Part shown: positions 7,068 through 15,255 of the stretch, one piece after another
Layout of the letters: each line of letters begins with the position of its first letter
Position numbering within the stretch: position 1 is the stretch's first letter
Source of the DNA: a virus
IMG/VR virus record: IMGVR_UViG_3300025929_000012
Location: 1-64,000 of that record
DNA length: 64,000 nucleotides
Direction: 5' to 3' (one strand)
Translations under genes and position numbers: made by a program
Notes under the pieces: generated by a model
The model's input: the letters and a program-made list of their open reading frames with translations, nothing else
Told to the model about the DNA's origin: nothing
Databases searched by the model: none

Positions 7068-7767
7068 CGGGCACGGGGACGTGGCGCGGTTCTTCCCGGG
7101 CGCCGCTGAGGCCAGGTGCGACGGCTCGGGCGGCTGGGCGACCGTGGTGCACCCGGAGAACGGCCCGGCGTGGGCGCGCTGCCCGCTGTGCGCCGGGGAC
7201 AAGGCGATAGCAGCCGCTGACGAGGTCATCCCGCCCCGCTTCCGGGTGCCGGTCACCATCCCCGCCGCCGTGGAGGCGTGGGCCTCCTGCGGGCGCGACG
7301 CGCAGGGCCTGTACCTCACGGGGCCGGTCGGCACCGGCAAGACCCACGCGGCGTGGATGGCCGTGCGGAAGTGGTGCGCCGCGACGGGCGTCATCGCCCG
7401 CGGCATCCCGCAGGAGGCCCGCGGGGGCGCCGTGAGCGGGCCGGCCGTCATCTTCACCCGGATGACCGACCTGCTTGATGACCTGCGGCCCGGCGACGGG
7501 GCCCGCGCCCGGGTCCGCGACTGCCAGCGGGCCGCCCTGCTCGTCATCGACGACCTCGGCGCCGAGAAGGCGTCGGAGTGGACGCAGGAGCGGCTGTACT
7601 CGGTGATCGACCACCGGTACGCCGCCTGCCTGCCGCTGGTCGTCACGTCGAACCTGCCCCCGGCGAACGTCGGGGAGCAGGCCGGCGACCGCACCGCGAG
7701 CCGCCTCGCCGAGATGTGCACGGTCGTCCCCATGACCGGGACCGACCGCAGGAGGCCGCCGTCATGA
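7054..7767 (+). CDS. DnaC/DnaI-type helicase loader (AAA+ ATPase)
   Basis: The 237-residue product has an N-terminal zinc-like segment (CDGSGGW ... CPLCAG) and an AAA+ ATPase core: Walker A GPVGTGKTH near residue 90, Walker B LLVIDDLGAEK near 162, and the sensor-like VVTSNLPP. GTG 7054 is chosen because the sequence upstream overlaps the initiator gene in another frame. The family loads replicative DnaB helicase onto origin DNA. Its place between the initiator and dnaB supports that role. Confidence 0.85.
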   Translation: MDGSDGHGDVARFFPGAAEARCDGSGGWATVVHPENGPAWARCPLCAGDKAIAAADEVIPPRFRVPVTIPAAVEAWASCGRDAQGLYLTGPVGTGKTHAAWMAVRKWCAATGVIARGIPQEARGGAVSGPAVIFTRMTDLLDDLRPGDGARARVRDCQRAALLVIDDLGAEKASEWTQERLYSVIDHRYAACLPLVVTSNLPPANVGEQAGDRTASRLAEMCTVVPMTGTDRRRPPS

Positions 7768-9176
7768 CTGAGAGCGCTAGCCGGCGCCTGGTCCCCGTGG
7801 ACCCGGACGACGATCCCGCTGACGGCCCGGAGGTCATCGCCGAGCAGGCGGTCCTCGGCGCGGCGGTCCGCTCCCCGGACGACGCGGCGCAGGCCCTGGC
7901 CCTGCTGCGGCCGGAGTACTTCTCCCGCAACGCCCACCGGGCGGTGTTCGAGGCCGTGGAGCGGCTGTCCGGCAAGGGCCTCGCAGTTGACCCGGAGGAC
8001 GGCCCGGGGACCGCGTGGCCGGCGGCGGTCCTCGGCGAGCTCGCCGCCGCGGGGATCATGCACAACGTCGGGGCGCCGGGGATGGGCACCGGGGGCGCGT
8101 TCCTGCACTCGCTGATGCAGCGGGCCGGGTCGGTCGCCTACCACGCCGCGGCGGTCACCACGGCGGCGCGGCAGCGGGGCATCCGGGCGGCGATCGCGTC
8201 GTGCGCGTCCCTCGCGGCGAGGCCCGGCTTCGACCCGGACGCGGACGGGGAGCAGGTCCGCAAGATCATCGACGACGCCATGGCGTTCGCCGCGCCCGTC
8301 CCGCTGCGGCCCAACTCCGAGGCCGTGCTGCGGGTCCTGGAGGCGATCGAGGCGGGCGCGGTCCCCGGCCTCCCGACCGGGTACCCGGACCTTGACGACG
8401 CGATCGGCGCCCTGCGGCCCGGTGAGCTGATCGTGATCGCGGCCCGCCCCGGGGTGGGCAAGACCCAGCTGGGCTTCTGCATCGCCGACCACGCCGGCAC
8501 CCGGCTGCAGGTGCCGGTGCTGTTCGCCAGCCTGGAGATGACCGAGGACGAGCTGACCCGGCGGCGGATCGCCGCGACCGCCCAGGTCAGCCTCCATGAC
8601 CTCGTGCGGCACCAGGTCAGCGACGCCCAGTGGCAGCAGATCGGCGGTGCCCGCGACCGGCTGCTGGACACGCGGCTCTACGTTGACGAGACCTCGCACG
8701 CGTCGCTCGGCCATATCCGCGGGCGGCTCCGCGCCATGGCCCGGGCGGGGGACGCGGCCCGGCTGCTGGTCATCGACTACCTCGGGTTCATGAGCGCGCC
8801 GAGGGCGGAGACCCGGCAGCAGGAGGTCGCCGCGCTCGCCCGCGGGGCGAAGATGCTCGCCCGCGAGCACTCCATCCCGGTGATCCTGCTCGCGCAGCTG
8901 AACCGGGGGCCGGAGTCCCGGGCGGACAAGGTGCCCGTCCTCGCCGACTTGAGGGAAAGCGGAGAGGTGGAGCAGACCGCGGACATCGTGATCCTCCTGC
9001 ACCGGGAGGACGCCTACGAGCCGGAGTCCCCGCGGGCGGGGGAGATCGACCTGCTCATCAGGAAGAACAGGCAGGGCCCGCAGACAACGCTGACGATGTG
9101 CCATCAGGGCCATTACGGGCGGATCGTCCCGATGGCCCCTGCCGCCTGGTCCCCGTCCGCGAAGGCGGCGCCATGA
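7764..9176 (+). CDS. dnaB: Replicative DNA helicase, DnaB family
   Basis: The 470-residue product has a DnaB N-terminal domain (IAEQAVLGAAVRSPDDAA) and a RecA-like C-terminal ATPase: Walker A ARPGVGKTQ near residue 227, Walker B LLVIDYLGFM near 335, the conserved ARGAKMLAREHSIPVILLAQ helix/strand, and LRESGEVEQTADIV. Length matches hexameric DnaB helicases, which unwind DNA at the fork. The ATG overlaps the loader's stop, so the two are probably co-translated. Confidence 0.93.
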   Translation: MTESASRRLVPVDPDDDPADGPEVIAEQAVLGAAVRSPDDAAQALALLRPEYFSRNAHRAVFEAVERLSGKGLAVDPEDGPGTAWPAAVLGELAAAGIMHNVGAPGMGTGGAFLHSLMQRAGSVAYHAAAVTTAARQRGIRAAIASCASLAARPGFDPDADGEQVRKIIDDAMAFAAPVPLRPNSEAVLRVLEAIEAGAVPGLPTGYPDLDDAIGALRPGELIVIAARPGVGKTQLGFCIADHAGTRLQVPVLFASLEMTEDELTRRRIAATAQVSLHDLVRHQVSDAQWQQIGGARDRLLDTRLYVDETSHASLGHIRGRLRAMARAGDAARLLVIDYLGFMSAPRAETRQQEVAALARGAKMLAREHSIPVILLAQLNRGPESRADKVPVLADLRESGEVEQTADIVILLHREDAYEPESPRAGEIDLLIRKNRQGPQTTLTMCHQGHYGRIVPMAPAAWSPSAKAAP

Positions 9177-9382
9177 CCCGCTCCCCGCTCGGTGATTCCT
9201 GCCAGGGCCACGGCCCGGGGACTGCCCCTGTCGTCTTCCCGTGCGACGTGACCAGTGAGGGCGGTTCCCTGTGCGCCGTGTACCGCTGCCACTGCGGGAC
9301 GTCCTGGGCCTGCTGGTGGGACCTGCGGGCTGCGGGCTGGACACCGGGGGACGCGGCGGGCTTCGGGAGGGAAGCCGCATGA
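9173..9382 (+). CDS. Small Cys-containing hypothetical protein
   Basis: This 69-residue frame is coupled by ATGA overlaps to dnaB and to the next gene. It contains CAVYRCHCGTSWACWWD, a possible half zinc finger. No function recognised. Confidence 0.55.
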   Translation: MTRSPLGDSCQGHGPGTAPVVFPCDVTSEGGSLCAVYRCHCGTSWACWWDLRAAGWTPGDAAGFGREAA

Positions 9383-9708
9383 CCGCCGCCAGCCCCCCGG
9401 TCACCGGACGCGGCCTGCGGATGACCCACGCCGGGCTGCAGGAGGCCGTCACCGACCTGTGCGACTGGTACGGGATCTTCTGGTGGCATGACACGGACAG
9501 CCGGCGGAACAAGTCCGGGCTACCCGACTTGCTGATCATCGGCACCGCTGAGCTGTGGCGTGAGCTGAAGGTCCCCCCGGACGGCTTGCGCCCTAGGCAG
9601 CGTGAGGTGGGGCAGCGGATGCTCGCCGCCGGGCTCAACTGGGCCGTGTGGACGCCGGGCGACTGGCGGTCGGGGCGGATCCGGGCGGAACTGGAGGCGA
9701 TCCGGTGA
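9379..9708 (+). CDS. VRR-NUC-like (PD-(D/E)XK) nuclease
   Basis: The 109-residue product shows the compact VRR-NUC pattern: DTDSRRNKSGLPDLLIIG, then LWRELK (the E-x-K part), then LRPRQREVGQRML. This family includes phage-encoded structure-specific nucleases with D...ExK metal-binding residues. It lies directly after the helicase genes, which fits a role in replication or recombination intermediates. Confidence 0.75.
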   Translation: MTAASPPVTGRGLRMTHAGLQEAVTDLCDWYGIFWWHDTDSRRNKSGLPDLLIIGTAELWRELKVPPDGLRPRQREVGQRMLAAGLNWAVWTPGDWRSGRIRAELEAIR

Positions 9709-9887
9709 CCGCGGTCGTCCTGGGCTTGCTCGCCGCCCCTTTCAGGGCTGCGATCCGCTGGCTTGAGGAAAGCCCGCGCGCCGCCCGTAGCGCGAACGCG
9801 AAGGGCCGCCGCACCCCATCCCGGGCTGAGGCTGTCGCTGCCCGCCGTAAGCGCCGTGCCGTGGCTGAGAGGGCACGCCGTGGCTAG
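9705..9887 (+). CDS. Small basic protein with N-terminal hydrophobic helix
   Basis: The 60-residue product starts VTAVVLGLLAAPFRAAIRWL and continues into a strongly basic tail (RAEAVAARRKRRAVAERARR). It could be a small membrane-peripheral or nucleic-acid-binding protein. It has GTGA overlaps with both neighbours. Confidence 0.5.
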   Translation: MTAVVLGLLAAPFRAAIRWLEESPRAARSANAKGRRTPSRAEAVAARRKRRAVAERARRG

Positions 9888-10122
9888 GCCCGCCGCCCGG
9901 AAGGCGGGCGGGAAGCTGGCGGCGGTCCACTACGCCGCGAGGGGCGGCGCGGCGTGCGTGCCGTTCGAGCGGCCCGGGGGCCGGCTGGTCACCGCGGAGC
10001 CGGGTGACGTGACATGCGGGCACTGCTGCAAGAGGCCCGGGTGGCGGGCCGCGGTCGCTGCCGCCGGACTGGACGAGCACGCGGGCGAGTCGCTGCGAGT
10101 CATCTCAGGCGGTGCCGCATGA
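9880..10122 (+). CDS. Small zinc-binding-like hypothetical protein
   Basis: This 80-residue product starts at GTG 9880, just before the previous stop. It contains VTCGHCCKRPGWRAAVAAAG near the C-terminus, a CxxC pair. The extension upstream to 9763 is Arg-rich shadow sequence. Function unknown. Confidence 0.5.
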   Translation: MARPAARKAGGKLAAVHYAARGGAACVPFERPGGRLVTAEPGDVTCGHCCKRPGWRAAVAAAGLDEHAGESLRVISGGAA

Positions 10123-10409
10123 CCGATGCCGCGCTGGCCTTCCTGGTCGCCGACATCTTCGGGCTGTGCCGCCGCTGCACGCAGGCCCCGCGGAGGGGCA
10201 CCAGGGCCTTGTGCCGCCGCTGCTACGACCGGGCGTGCCATTACGGGCGCCTGGATGACTACCCGCCCCTGGCGGACCCCTGGGCGGCGTCCCATGAGGT
10301 CATGACCGCCCGGCACCGGGGCCGCCTTGAGGACTTCGAGTTCCTCGCCGGGCAAGCCCTGAACCCCCTGTTCAACGCGAACGACAACCCCCTAGGAGGA
10401 ACCCCGTGA
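10119..10409 (+). CDS. Zinc-ribbon protein
   Basis: The 96-residue product contains LCRRCTQAPRRGTRALCRRC, two CxxC pairs spaced to bind one zinc, followed by a helical C-terminus. Such short zinc ribbons are common in actinophage early operons. Target unknown. Confidence 0.6.
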   Translation: MTDAALAFLVADIFGLCRRCTQAPRRGTRALCRRCYDRACHYGRLDDYPPLADPWAASHEVMTARHRGRLEDFEFLAGQALNPLFNANDNPLGGTP

Positions 10410-11101
10410 ACGACGACACCGCCGGCGCTGGCCCCGACCCCGGCGAGGTGCTAGACGCCCGGCTCGCCGCCCGGCTAGCCGCGCTCAGCGCAACCTACTC
10501 GCCGCGAGTGGAGGCGGACGCGGTTGCCGCTGAGCGGGAGCGCATCCTCGGCCTGTTCGGCAAGTGGATCACGGTCGCCCTGGCCGAGCCGAACGCGCAC
10601 CCGCCGGAGGCGTGGAAGGTGGCGTTCGCTGACCTGATCAGCGACAGGCCACAGTTCGCGATCACCGGAACCGATCCCAATCATGAGCCTGGCCTCTCCG
10701 AGTGCGGCTGCCGGATGTGCGACCCGCAACGGCACGGCGGATCGGCGTGGAACTGGGCGGACGGCCTGGCCGATGCCGGGCTGCGGTCAATCGCCCGGGA
10801 CGGCGCCGGCGACCTGAACGACGGTCGTCCTGTCACCTGGTCTGCTGCCTGCGCCCCCGGCGGGTACGTGTGCGCCGTACCCGATGACCTCACCGACGAT
10901 GGCATCTGCGGCAAACCCGGTCGAGAGCGAGCCGTGCAACCGCCACGGGGACGACGCCCCGTCACCCGCCATGGGGGGGCTGCAGGCACCGCGCCCGGTA
11001 GTGCGCGTCCTGCCGGACCAGGATGGGCAGCACGAGGCGACACCTGCGGTCACCCCGGGGCAGGCCGCCTACGAGGCCAGCATCGGCATCATCCGCGATG
11101 A
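10406..11101 (+). CDS. Hypothetical protein, N-terminal part of a frameshifted gene
   Basis: The first ~170 residues read as a helical domain (VEADAVAAERERILGLFGKW) and a zinc-like section (CGCRMC). After CAVPDDLTDDGICGKP, near base 10920, the product becomes Arg/Gly-rich. The natural continuation (PVESEPCNRHGDD) lies in the frame ending at 11324. One extra base in the CCCGG run at about 10919-10923 would explain this. The original gene probably ran 10406-11324. Confidence 0.5.
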   Translation: MNDDTAGAGPDPGEVLDARLAARLAALSATYSPRVEADAVAAERERILGLFGKWITVALAEPNAHPPEAWKVAFADLISDRPQFAITGTDPNHEPGLSECGCRMCDPQRHGGSAWNWADGLADAGLRSIARDGAGDLNDGRPVTWSAACAPGGYVCAVPDDLTDDGICGKPGRERAVQPPRGRRPVTRHGGAAGTAPGSARPAGPGWAARGDTCGHPGAGRLRGQHRHHPR

Positions 11102-11324
11102 CTTCGACGGGCCGCCGTGGGCGTGGGAGACGCTGCCGCCGAGGCACCGCAAGGCGTTCGACGTCGCAGGGGAGGCCGCGATCGAAGCCAGCGGACTGCG
11201 CGCCGAGCTGAACGATGCCCGCGCCGAGATGGCCGAGGTCCGCCGGATCACCTACCAGGGCGGCCAGGATGCCGCGTCCGTCCGTCACGAGCTCCTCGCC
11301 TACCTGGAGGGGCGTAATGCCTGA
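10884..11324 (+). CDS. Hypothetical protein, C-terminal part of a frameshifted gene
   Basis: From about base 10920 this frame carries the expected continuation of the previous entry (CNRHGDD), then a helical region (QAAYEASIGIIRDDFDGP, GLRAELNDARAEMAEVRRIT). It overlaps the HD-hydrolase ATG by a few bases. Read alone it has a weak ATG start at 10884. A joined frame with the previous entry is more likely than a separate gene. Confidence 0.5.
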   Translation: MTSPTMASAANPVESEPCNRHGDDAPSPAMGGLQAPRPVVRVLPDQDGQHEATPAVTPGQAAYEASIGIIRDDFDGPPWAWETLPPRHRKAFDVAGEAAIEASGLRAELNDARAEMAEVRRITYQGGQDAASVRHELLAYLEGRNA

Positions 11325-11970
11325 GACCCTCGCCCCTGCCCCGGTGACCGCGGTCGCTGACGCGGCGGTGCGGCTCGCTGAGCTGGCGCTGGCGTTCGGC
11401 CGGATTGACAGGACCGCCTGCACCCACCCGGACGGCACCCCTGAGTCCGACAGTGATCACACGGTGATGCTCGGCTGGCTGGCCCCTGCGCTGGCCGCGA
11501 TCACCGAGCCTGCCCTTGACCCGTGCCTGATAGCCGCGTTCGCGCTGGTGCACGACGCTGTTGAGGTGTTCGCGGGGGACACCCCGACACTGCGGATCAC
11601 CAGCGACGGCCTGGCGGCGAAGGCGGCCCGGGAGCATGCCGCAGCCCGGAGGTGGCATGAGGAGCTCGGACATGCCCTGCCGTGGCTCCCGGGCATGATC
11701 ACCCGGTATGAGGCGCAGGACTGCCCTGAGGCCCGGTTCGTGCGGGCTGCGGACAAGGTCTGCCCCAGGCTCCTCCACATCCTCAGCGGTGCCGCCGACC
11801 TGGCCGCCTACGGCGTGACCGCCGGGGAACTGCGGGGGATCCTCACCCGGCAGCGGGCCGCCATCATGGGGTACGCCGGGGAGTTCACCGGGCTTCTCGC
11901 CCTGTGTGACGAGATGGCGGGCAGGACCGTCAGGGCGCTGAGCGACCGGGAGGCCCGCGATGCCGCCTGA
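11317..11970 (+). CDS. HD-domain hydrolase (YfbR-like 5'-nucleotidase type)
   Basis: The 217-residue product has HD-superfamily metal-binding signatures: SDHTVMLGWLAPAL, LVHDAVEVFAGDTP (the paired H-D) and ARFVRAADKV. This order matches HD hydrolases related to YfbR dNMP phosphatases, which act on nucleotide pools. It fits the MazG-like enzyme and replication genes in the same operon. Exact substrate not determinable. Confidence 0.75.
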   Translation: MPETLAPAPVTAVADAAVRLAELALAFGRIDRTACTHPDGTPESDSDHTVMLGWLAPALAAITEPALDPCLIAAFALVHDAVEVFAGDTPTLRITSDGLAAKAAREHAAARRWHEELGHALPWLPGMITRYEAQDCPEARFVRAADKVCPRLLHILSGAADLAAYGVTAGELRGILTRQRAAIMGYAGEFTGLLALCDEMAGRTVRALSDREARDAA

Positions 11971-12418
11971 GCAGATGACCCCGGAAGTCCTTGCCGTCAC
12001 CCTGGAGCAGACAGCCACGTGGATGGCTACCCGCCCTGCCGGGGTGACGTGGACCGGCGACGGGCTGGACGGCACCGTGGCGGGGCTGAGGGACGCGGCC
12101 AAGAGCATCCGCAAGAACCTCACTCCCGCGTGGGATGCCCTCACCCGCGAGCGGGACGCGGCGCAGGCTGCCAACGTGGCGCTCAAGAAGCAACTTCTAG
12201 AGGCCAAGGCGGATCAGGCTGATGCGATCCGCGAGCGGGACACCGGGCGGCAAGCGGACGTCCGGACTGACGCCGACGAGCCCGGCTGGCTTCACGTGAC
12301 CTGCGGTGGCTGCGGCGTGGAGTTCGGCACGAACTTCGCCGTCGAGGAGCTTGAGTGCCCCGAGTGCGAGGCGCGACGCTGCCCGGCATGCCATACGTGG
12401 TTCGGCGGTGAGTCATGA
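11960..12418 (+). CDS. Coiled-coil protein with C-terminal zinc ribbon
   Basis: The 152-residue product has a helical/coiled-coil middle (RERDAAQAANVALKKQLLEA) and a zinc ribbon at the C-terminus (CGGCGVEF ... CPECEARRCPACH). It overlaps the next ATG. Perhaps a nucleic-acid or protein adaptor; no family recognised. Confidence 0.6.
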   Translation: MPPEQMTPEVLAVTLEQTATWMATRPAGVTWTGDGLDGTVAGLRDAAKSIRKNLTPAWDALTRERDAAQAANVALKKQLLEAKADQADAIRERDTGRQADVRTDADEPGWLHVTCGGCGVEFGTNFAVEELECPECEARRCPACHTWFGGES

Positions 12419-12876
12419 CCTGCCCGCCCGCCCGTACCGAAGCTGAGGCCGCTGCTGCGGATAAGCTCGCCGCGCGGATGACGGAGCTTGGCCTGGACCT
12501 GGCGATGATGGTCCGCGAGCAGGGGTCGGAAGCCGTGGGGGAGTGGCTGGACGGGAACGTCTCCGGCCTCTCCGCCGCCGAGCTTCGGGCGCTGCTGGTG
12601 ATGCTGGCCGCGATGGTGGACGTGGACCGTCCTGTGCGGGACCTGCTCGGCTGGACGTCGGCTTTCACGTCGTGGCCGGGGGAACGGCGGCTGCGGCATC
12701 CCTGCGGGACGGAGGAAGCCTTCCAGGCGCATGCGTGGCGCAACCGGCAGCGGAAGGAAGCCGGGCTGCCGTGCGAGCTGATCGACCCGGTGTGCCGGGA
12801 GGCGCATGACGCCCGGGTGTCCGCTGCCCGCCAGGTGACGGGAAAGCGCGCCGAGCGGAAGCAGGCGGCAGCGTGA
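12415..12876 (+). CDS. Hypothetical helical protein
   Basis: The 153-residue product has a long helical N-terminal half (AAAADKLAARMTELGLDLAM) and a C-terminal segment (GTEEAFQAHAWRNRQRKEAG) seen in small actinophage proteins near early genes. It is the last gene before the operator-promoter at 12878, so this operon probably ends here. Confidence 0.55.
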   Translation: MTCPPARTEAEAAAADKLAARMTELGLDLAMMVREQGSEAVGEWLDGNVSGLSAAELRALLVMLAAMVDVDRPVRDLLGWTSAFTSWPGERRLRHPCGTEEAFQAHAWRNRQRKEAGLPCELIDPVCREAHDARVSAARQVTGKRAERKQAAA

Positions 12877-12877
12877 C

Positions 12878-12906
12878 TTGCACACGGCGTCTTTACCTGG
12901 TAAAGT
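12878..12906 (+). promoter_or_regulatory. Operator-promoter copy 1 (palindrome over -10)
   Basis: A -35-like TTGCAC (12878-12883), a 17-bp spacer and TAAAGT (12901-12906). The perfect-arm palindrome CTTTACCTGGTAAAG (12891-12905) covers the end of the spacer and the -10. The same layout recurs at 23602 and 35572, so a common DNA-binding regulator is inferred. Confidence 0.8.
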
Positions 12907-12915
12907 AATGGCAAG

Positions 12916-12935
12916 CGGGAGGGAAGAGCCTCCCG
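12916..12935 (+). promoter_or_regulatory. 5'-leader hairpin after operator-promoter copy 1
   Basis: CGGGAGG and CCTCCCG form a 7-bp stem with a 6-nt loop, about 10 nt downstream of the -10. A similar hairpin follows copy 2. It may be an attenuator or mRNA stabiliser. Confidence 0.5.
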
Positions 12936-12958
12936 GCCAGGGAAACAGGGAGCACGAC

Positions 12959-13222
12959 ATGACCGTGAAGATCCGCAAGTGCGACGCCGGCACCGACTAC
13001 GCCGAGGCGCTCGCCGTGCTAGATGAAGTCGGCCCGGCCAACGCCACCGACGCCCAGAACATGGCCGGGTTCTGCGAGGACGTCATGCAACTGACGGTCG
13101 GCGCGTTCTCCCCCCGGCTGGTCTGGGAAGGCGCGCAGAAGGCCGGCCTGACCACCCTGGAACTCCACGAGATCTGCCACCGCAAGGATCTTGACAGGCT
13201 AGACGACCTGCAGTGGAGCTAA
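12959..13222 (+). CDS. Hypothetical protein, first gene of an operator-controlled operon
   Basis: The ATG at 12959 follows CAGGGAG and yields 87 residues (MTVKIRKCDAGTDYAEALAV...). The frame extends upstream to 12878, but that part contains the promoter. The product is acidic and helical with no recognised domain. Being first behind the repeated operator-promoter, it is likely the best-expressed product of that operon. Confidence 0.65.
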   Translation: MTVKIRKCDAGTDYAEALAVLDEVGPANATDAQNMAGFCEDVMQLTVGAFSPRLVWEGAQKAGLTTLELHEICHRKDLDRLDDLQWS

Positions 13223-13321
13223 GCCGTGGTGCTCACCGCACGCGACATCACCATGAACGCCGATGCGTTCCGAAGCGCGTACCCGGGATGGCCTCATCCT
13301 GAGCCTGAGAGGAGCACCATC

Positions 13322-13639
13322 ATGACGCTGGAAGAGGTTTCGCGGGCACTGCGCGACGCGGGATTCGCCGAGGCGGTCGTTGCCCCCACCGCCGGAGGCG
13401 TCCGTGTGAACGCCGCAGGCTTCCGCGCGTACGCCGACAAGGGCTACGCCGACAGGGGCACCGTCCGCCTGGGTTACTGGCCGGCCGAGGACGAGTTCCC
13501 CGGCGTCCACTTCGACGCGCCCGGCATCAGCGACCGCATGCGGGACATGGATGACGCCTACACGGCGGCGCTAGTGGCTGCCGGGTACGCGGTTGACCGC
13601 TCGTCCGGCGCTGTGATCGTCACGGGAAAGGAGTCCTGA
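13322..13639 (+). CDS. Hypothetical protein
   Basis: The ATG at 13322 has the strong Shine-Dalgarno GAGAGGAG and gives 105 residues; the frame extends to a GTG at 13226 with less support. The product (MTLEEVSRALRDAGFAEAVV) looks like a small alpha/beta domain. Function unknown. Confidence 0.6.
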   Translation: MTLEEVSRALRDAGFAEAVVAPTAGGVRVNAAGFRAYADKGYADRGTVRLGYWPAEDEFPGVHFDAPGISDRMRDMDDAYTAALVAAGYAVDRSSGAVIVTGKES

Positions 13640-13977
13640 TGGAAGACGACGGCTACCAGGCCGTGAGCCTCGGCTTCGTGAACGACTGCGAAGGCGAGAA
13701 GGTCGAGGTGCTCCGCAACCCGGACGGCAGCGTCCTGCTGGAGCGGCTCGCGACGCTGACGTTCATCGAGATACCGGCCAGTGAGCTGGCCACGCTCCGG
13801 GAGGCGATCGACCGCGCCGCGATGACGGGGCAGGAGGAGGCACCTTCTGCGTTCGAGTGCGGTCACTGCGGCGACCGAATCACCCTCCTGGGCGGCGCAT
13901 GGACCACTGAAGACGGGACGACCGCGTGCACGGACACGTCCGCCCCGTACGTCCCCCACAAGCCGAAGGAGGGCTGA
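13639..13977 (+). CDS. Hypothetical protein with C-terminal CxxC
   Basis: The 112-residue product is preceded by AAAGGAG. Its N-terminal ~70 residues form beta-like strands (KVEVLRNPDGSVLLERL) and the C-terminus has ECGHCGDRITLLGGAWTTED. Function unknown. Confidence 0.6.
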   Translation: MEDDGYQAVSLGFVNDCEGEKVEVLRNPDGSVLLERLATLTFIEIPASELATLREAIDRAAMTGQEEAPSAFECGHCGDRITLLGGAWTTEDGTTACTDTSAPYVPHKPKEG

Positions 13978-13979
13978 CC

Positions 13980-14393
13980 ATGACCGCCCGCCTGTACCGC
14001 CTTACCCGGGACCTGAAGGCAGGCACCCCGGGGAACCAGTTCCCCCGTGACCTGATGGCCGGGGAACTGCTCTACCGGTGCACCGCCCCGTACGCGGCCA
14101 GCCTCGCCGGCGACGTCGGCGCGATGCTGACCGAGGATCCGGACGGCGGCTACCCGGGTTACGAGGTGCCGCGCAGCGCCGTGGAGGAAGCGCCGGCCGA
14201 AGCCGCCCCGGTGCCTGCCGCGCCGGCTTACGACGAGATGGCGCACAGGGTCTTCCATGACCGGCGCTGCCGTTGCGGCCACAAGAAGGGCGTCCACTCC
14301 GGGCGGGACGCTGACGGCCGGTGCGTGCTGCGCCGCTGCGGCTGCGGCCAGTTCGAGGATGCCGGGACTGAGCCGGCGGGCCGCCATGAGTGA
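13980..14393 (+). CDS. Hypothetical protein with C-terminal zinc site
   Basis: The 137-residue product begins MTARLYRLTRDLKAGTPGNQ and ends in a Cys/His cluster (CRCGHKKGVHSG ... CVLRRCGCGQF). It is the next gene of the small-gene operon and overlaps the next ATG. Function unknown. Confidence 0.6.
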   Translation: MTARLYRLTRDLKAGTPGNQFPRDLMAGELLYRCTAPYAASLAGDVGAMLTEDPDGGYPGYEVPRSAVEEAPAEAAPVPAAPAYDEMAHRVFHDRRCRCGHKKGVHSGRDADGRCVLRRCGCGQFEDAGTEPAGRHE

Positions 14394-14808
14394 GCATCCC
14401 GCCGCGCTGATGCGCCGTGCCGTCGCCCGCCTGCTGAAGGCCAGCGCCACCGCCACCCCCGGCCCGTGGCGGGTGTCGTTCATCGACGGCGTGATTCCGG
14501 TGGTCGACGGCCCTGGCCCGGAGTCCAGCCTGGTAGCGGAGATGTACTGGCGCGGCCACTTTCCGCGCGACGGGCACCTGAAGGCGGACGCCACCCTGAT
14601 CGCGATCCTCCGCAACTCCGCTGAGGCGCTGGCCGGATGGCTGGAGGCGGAGGCGGAGCGGGCCAGCAGGGAGATTGGCGTCCCGTTCGTGCGGTCCCCG
14701 GATCTGCGGTGCCGCACCTGCGACGGCACGCCGGACGTTCCCGGTGGCTGTGAATGCTGGGACGAGGCACTGTCCGTGGCCCGCGCGATCCTCGGGGAGG
14801 GGCAGTGA
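14386..14808 (+). CDS. Conserved-looking actinophage hypothetical protein
   Basis: The 140-residue product contains ATPGPWRVSFIDGVIPVVDG, then a helix (AILRNSAEALAGWLEAEAER), then a Cys cluster (CRTCDGTPDVPGGCECW). The N-terminal TPGPW element is frequent in small actinobacterial phage proteins. Function unknown. Confidence 0.6.
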   Translation: MSEHPAALMRRAVARLLKASATATPGPWRVSFIDGVIPVVDGPGPESSLVAEMYWRGHFPRDGHLKADATLIAILRNSAEALAGWLEAEAERASREIGVPFVRSPDLRCRTCDGTPDVPGGCECWDEALSVARAILGEGQ

Positions 14809-15005
14809 AGGCGGAGCCGTGGATCGTGCATCACCGCGACGGCTGGTGTGCCCTGCCGCCCGGTGCCGTGCCTGACCCTGCCGCACTCAACGACCCGACC
14901 CTGTGCGGCTACGTGGTGACGATGCGCGGGGGGAGCAAGCACGGGCAGCCTGACTGCCCTGAGTGCCTTGCGCTGCTCGCCAGGGAGGCGGACGACAATG
15001 GCTGA
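14805..15005 (+). CDS. Small hypothetical protein with Cys pairs
   Basis: The GTG start at 14805 overlaps the previous stop. The 66-residue product has WIVHHRDGWCALPPG and a C-terminal PDCPECLALLARE zinc-like pair. Function unknown. Confidence 0.5.
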   Translation: MKAEPWIVHHRDGWCALPPGAVPDPAALNDPTLCGYVVTMRGGSKHGQPDCPECLALLAREADDNG

Positions 15006-15255
15006 GCCGCTGACCTGCGACCGCTGCATGAGCGCACCTGCCTCGCTGCTCCTGGTGCTGGCGAAGGCTGTCCGCGACAACGGAAAGGCCGCTAAGGGCC
15101 TCCGGTCAGGCGAGAGGGTGCTCCTGCTGCGCTGCGAGGCGTGCCTCAGGGGCGAGTTGCCCGTGCTTGAGCGCGGCGGCCGGGCGTTCACGGTACTCGC
15201 GGTCACCAGCGCCGAGCACGCAGCGAGGGAGGCGTGTCGTGACCGTGTGGGCTGA
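14998..15255 (+). CDS. Small zinc-ribbon-like protein
   Basis: The 85-residue product has CDRCMSAP near the N-terminus and CEACLRGELP in the middle, a plausible two-knuckle zinc ribbon. It overlaps both neighbours. Function unknown. Confidence 0.55.
   Translation: MAEPLTCDRCMSAPASLLLVLAKAVRDNGKAAKGLRSGERVLLLRCEACLRGELPVLERGGRAFTVLAVTSAEHAAREACRDRVG

Noticed and set aside
6744-9638. A very long open frame on the minus strand opposite the replication genes
   Set aside because: It is antisense to initiator, loader and helicase genes, Arg/Pro-rich, and lacks protein motifs; high GC keeps antisense frames open.
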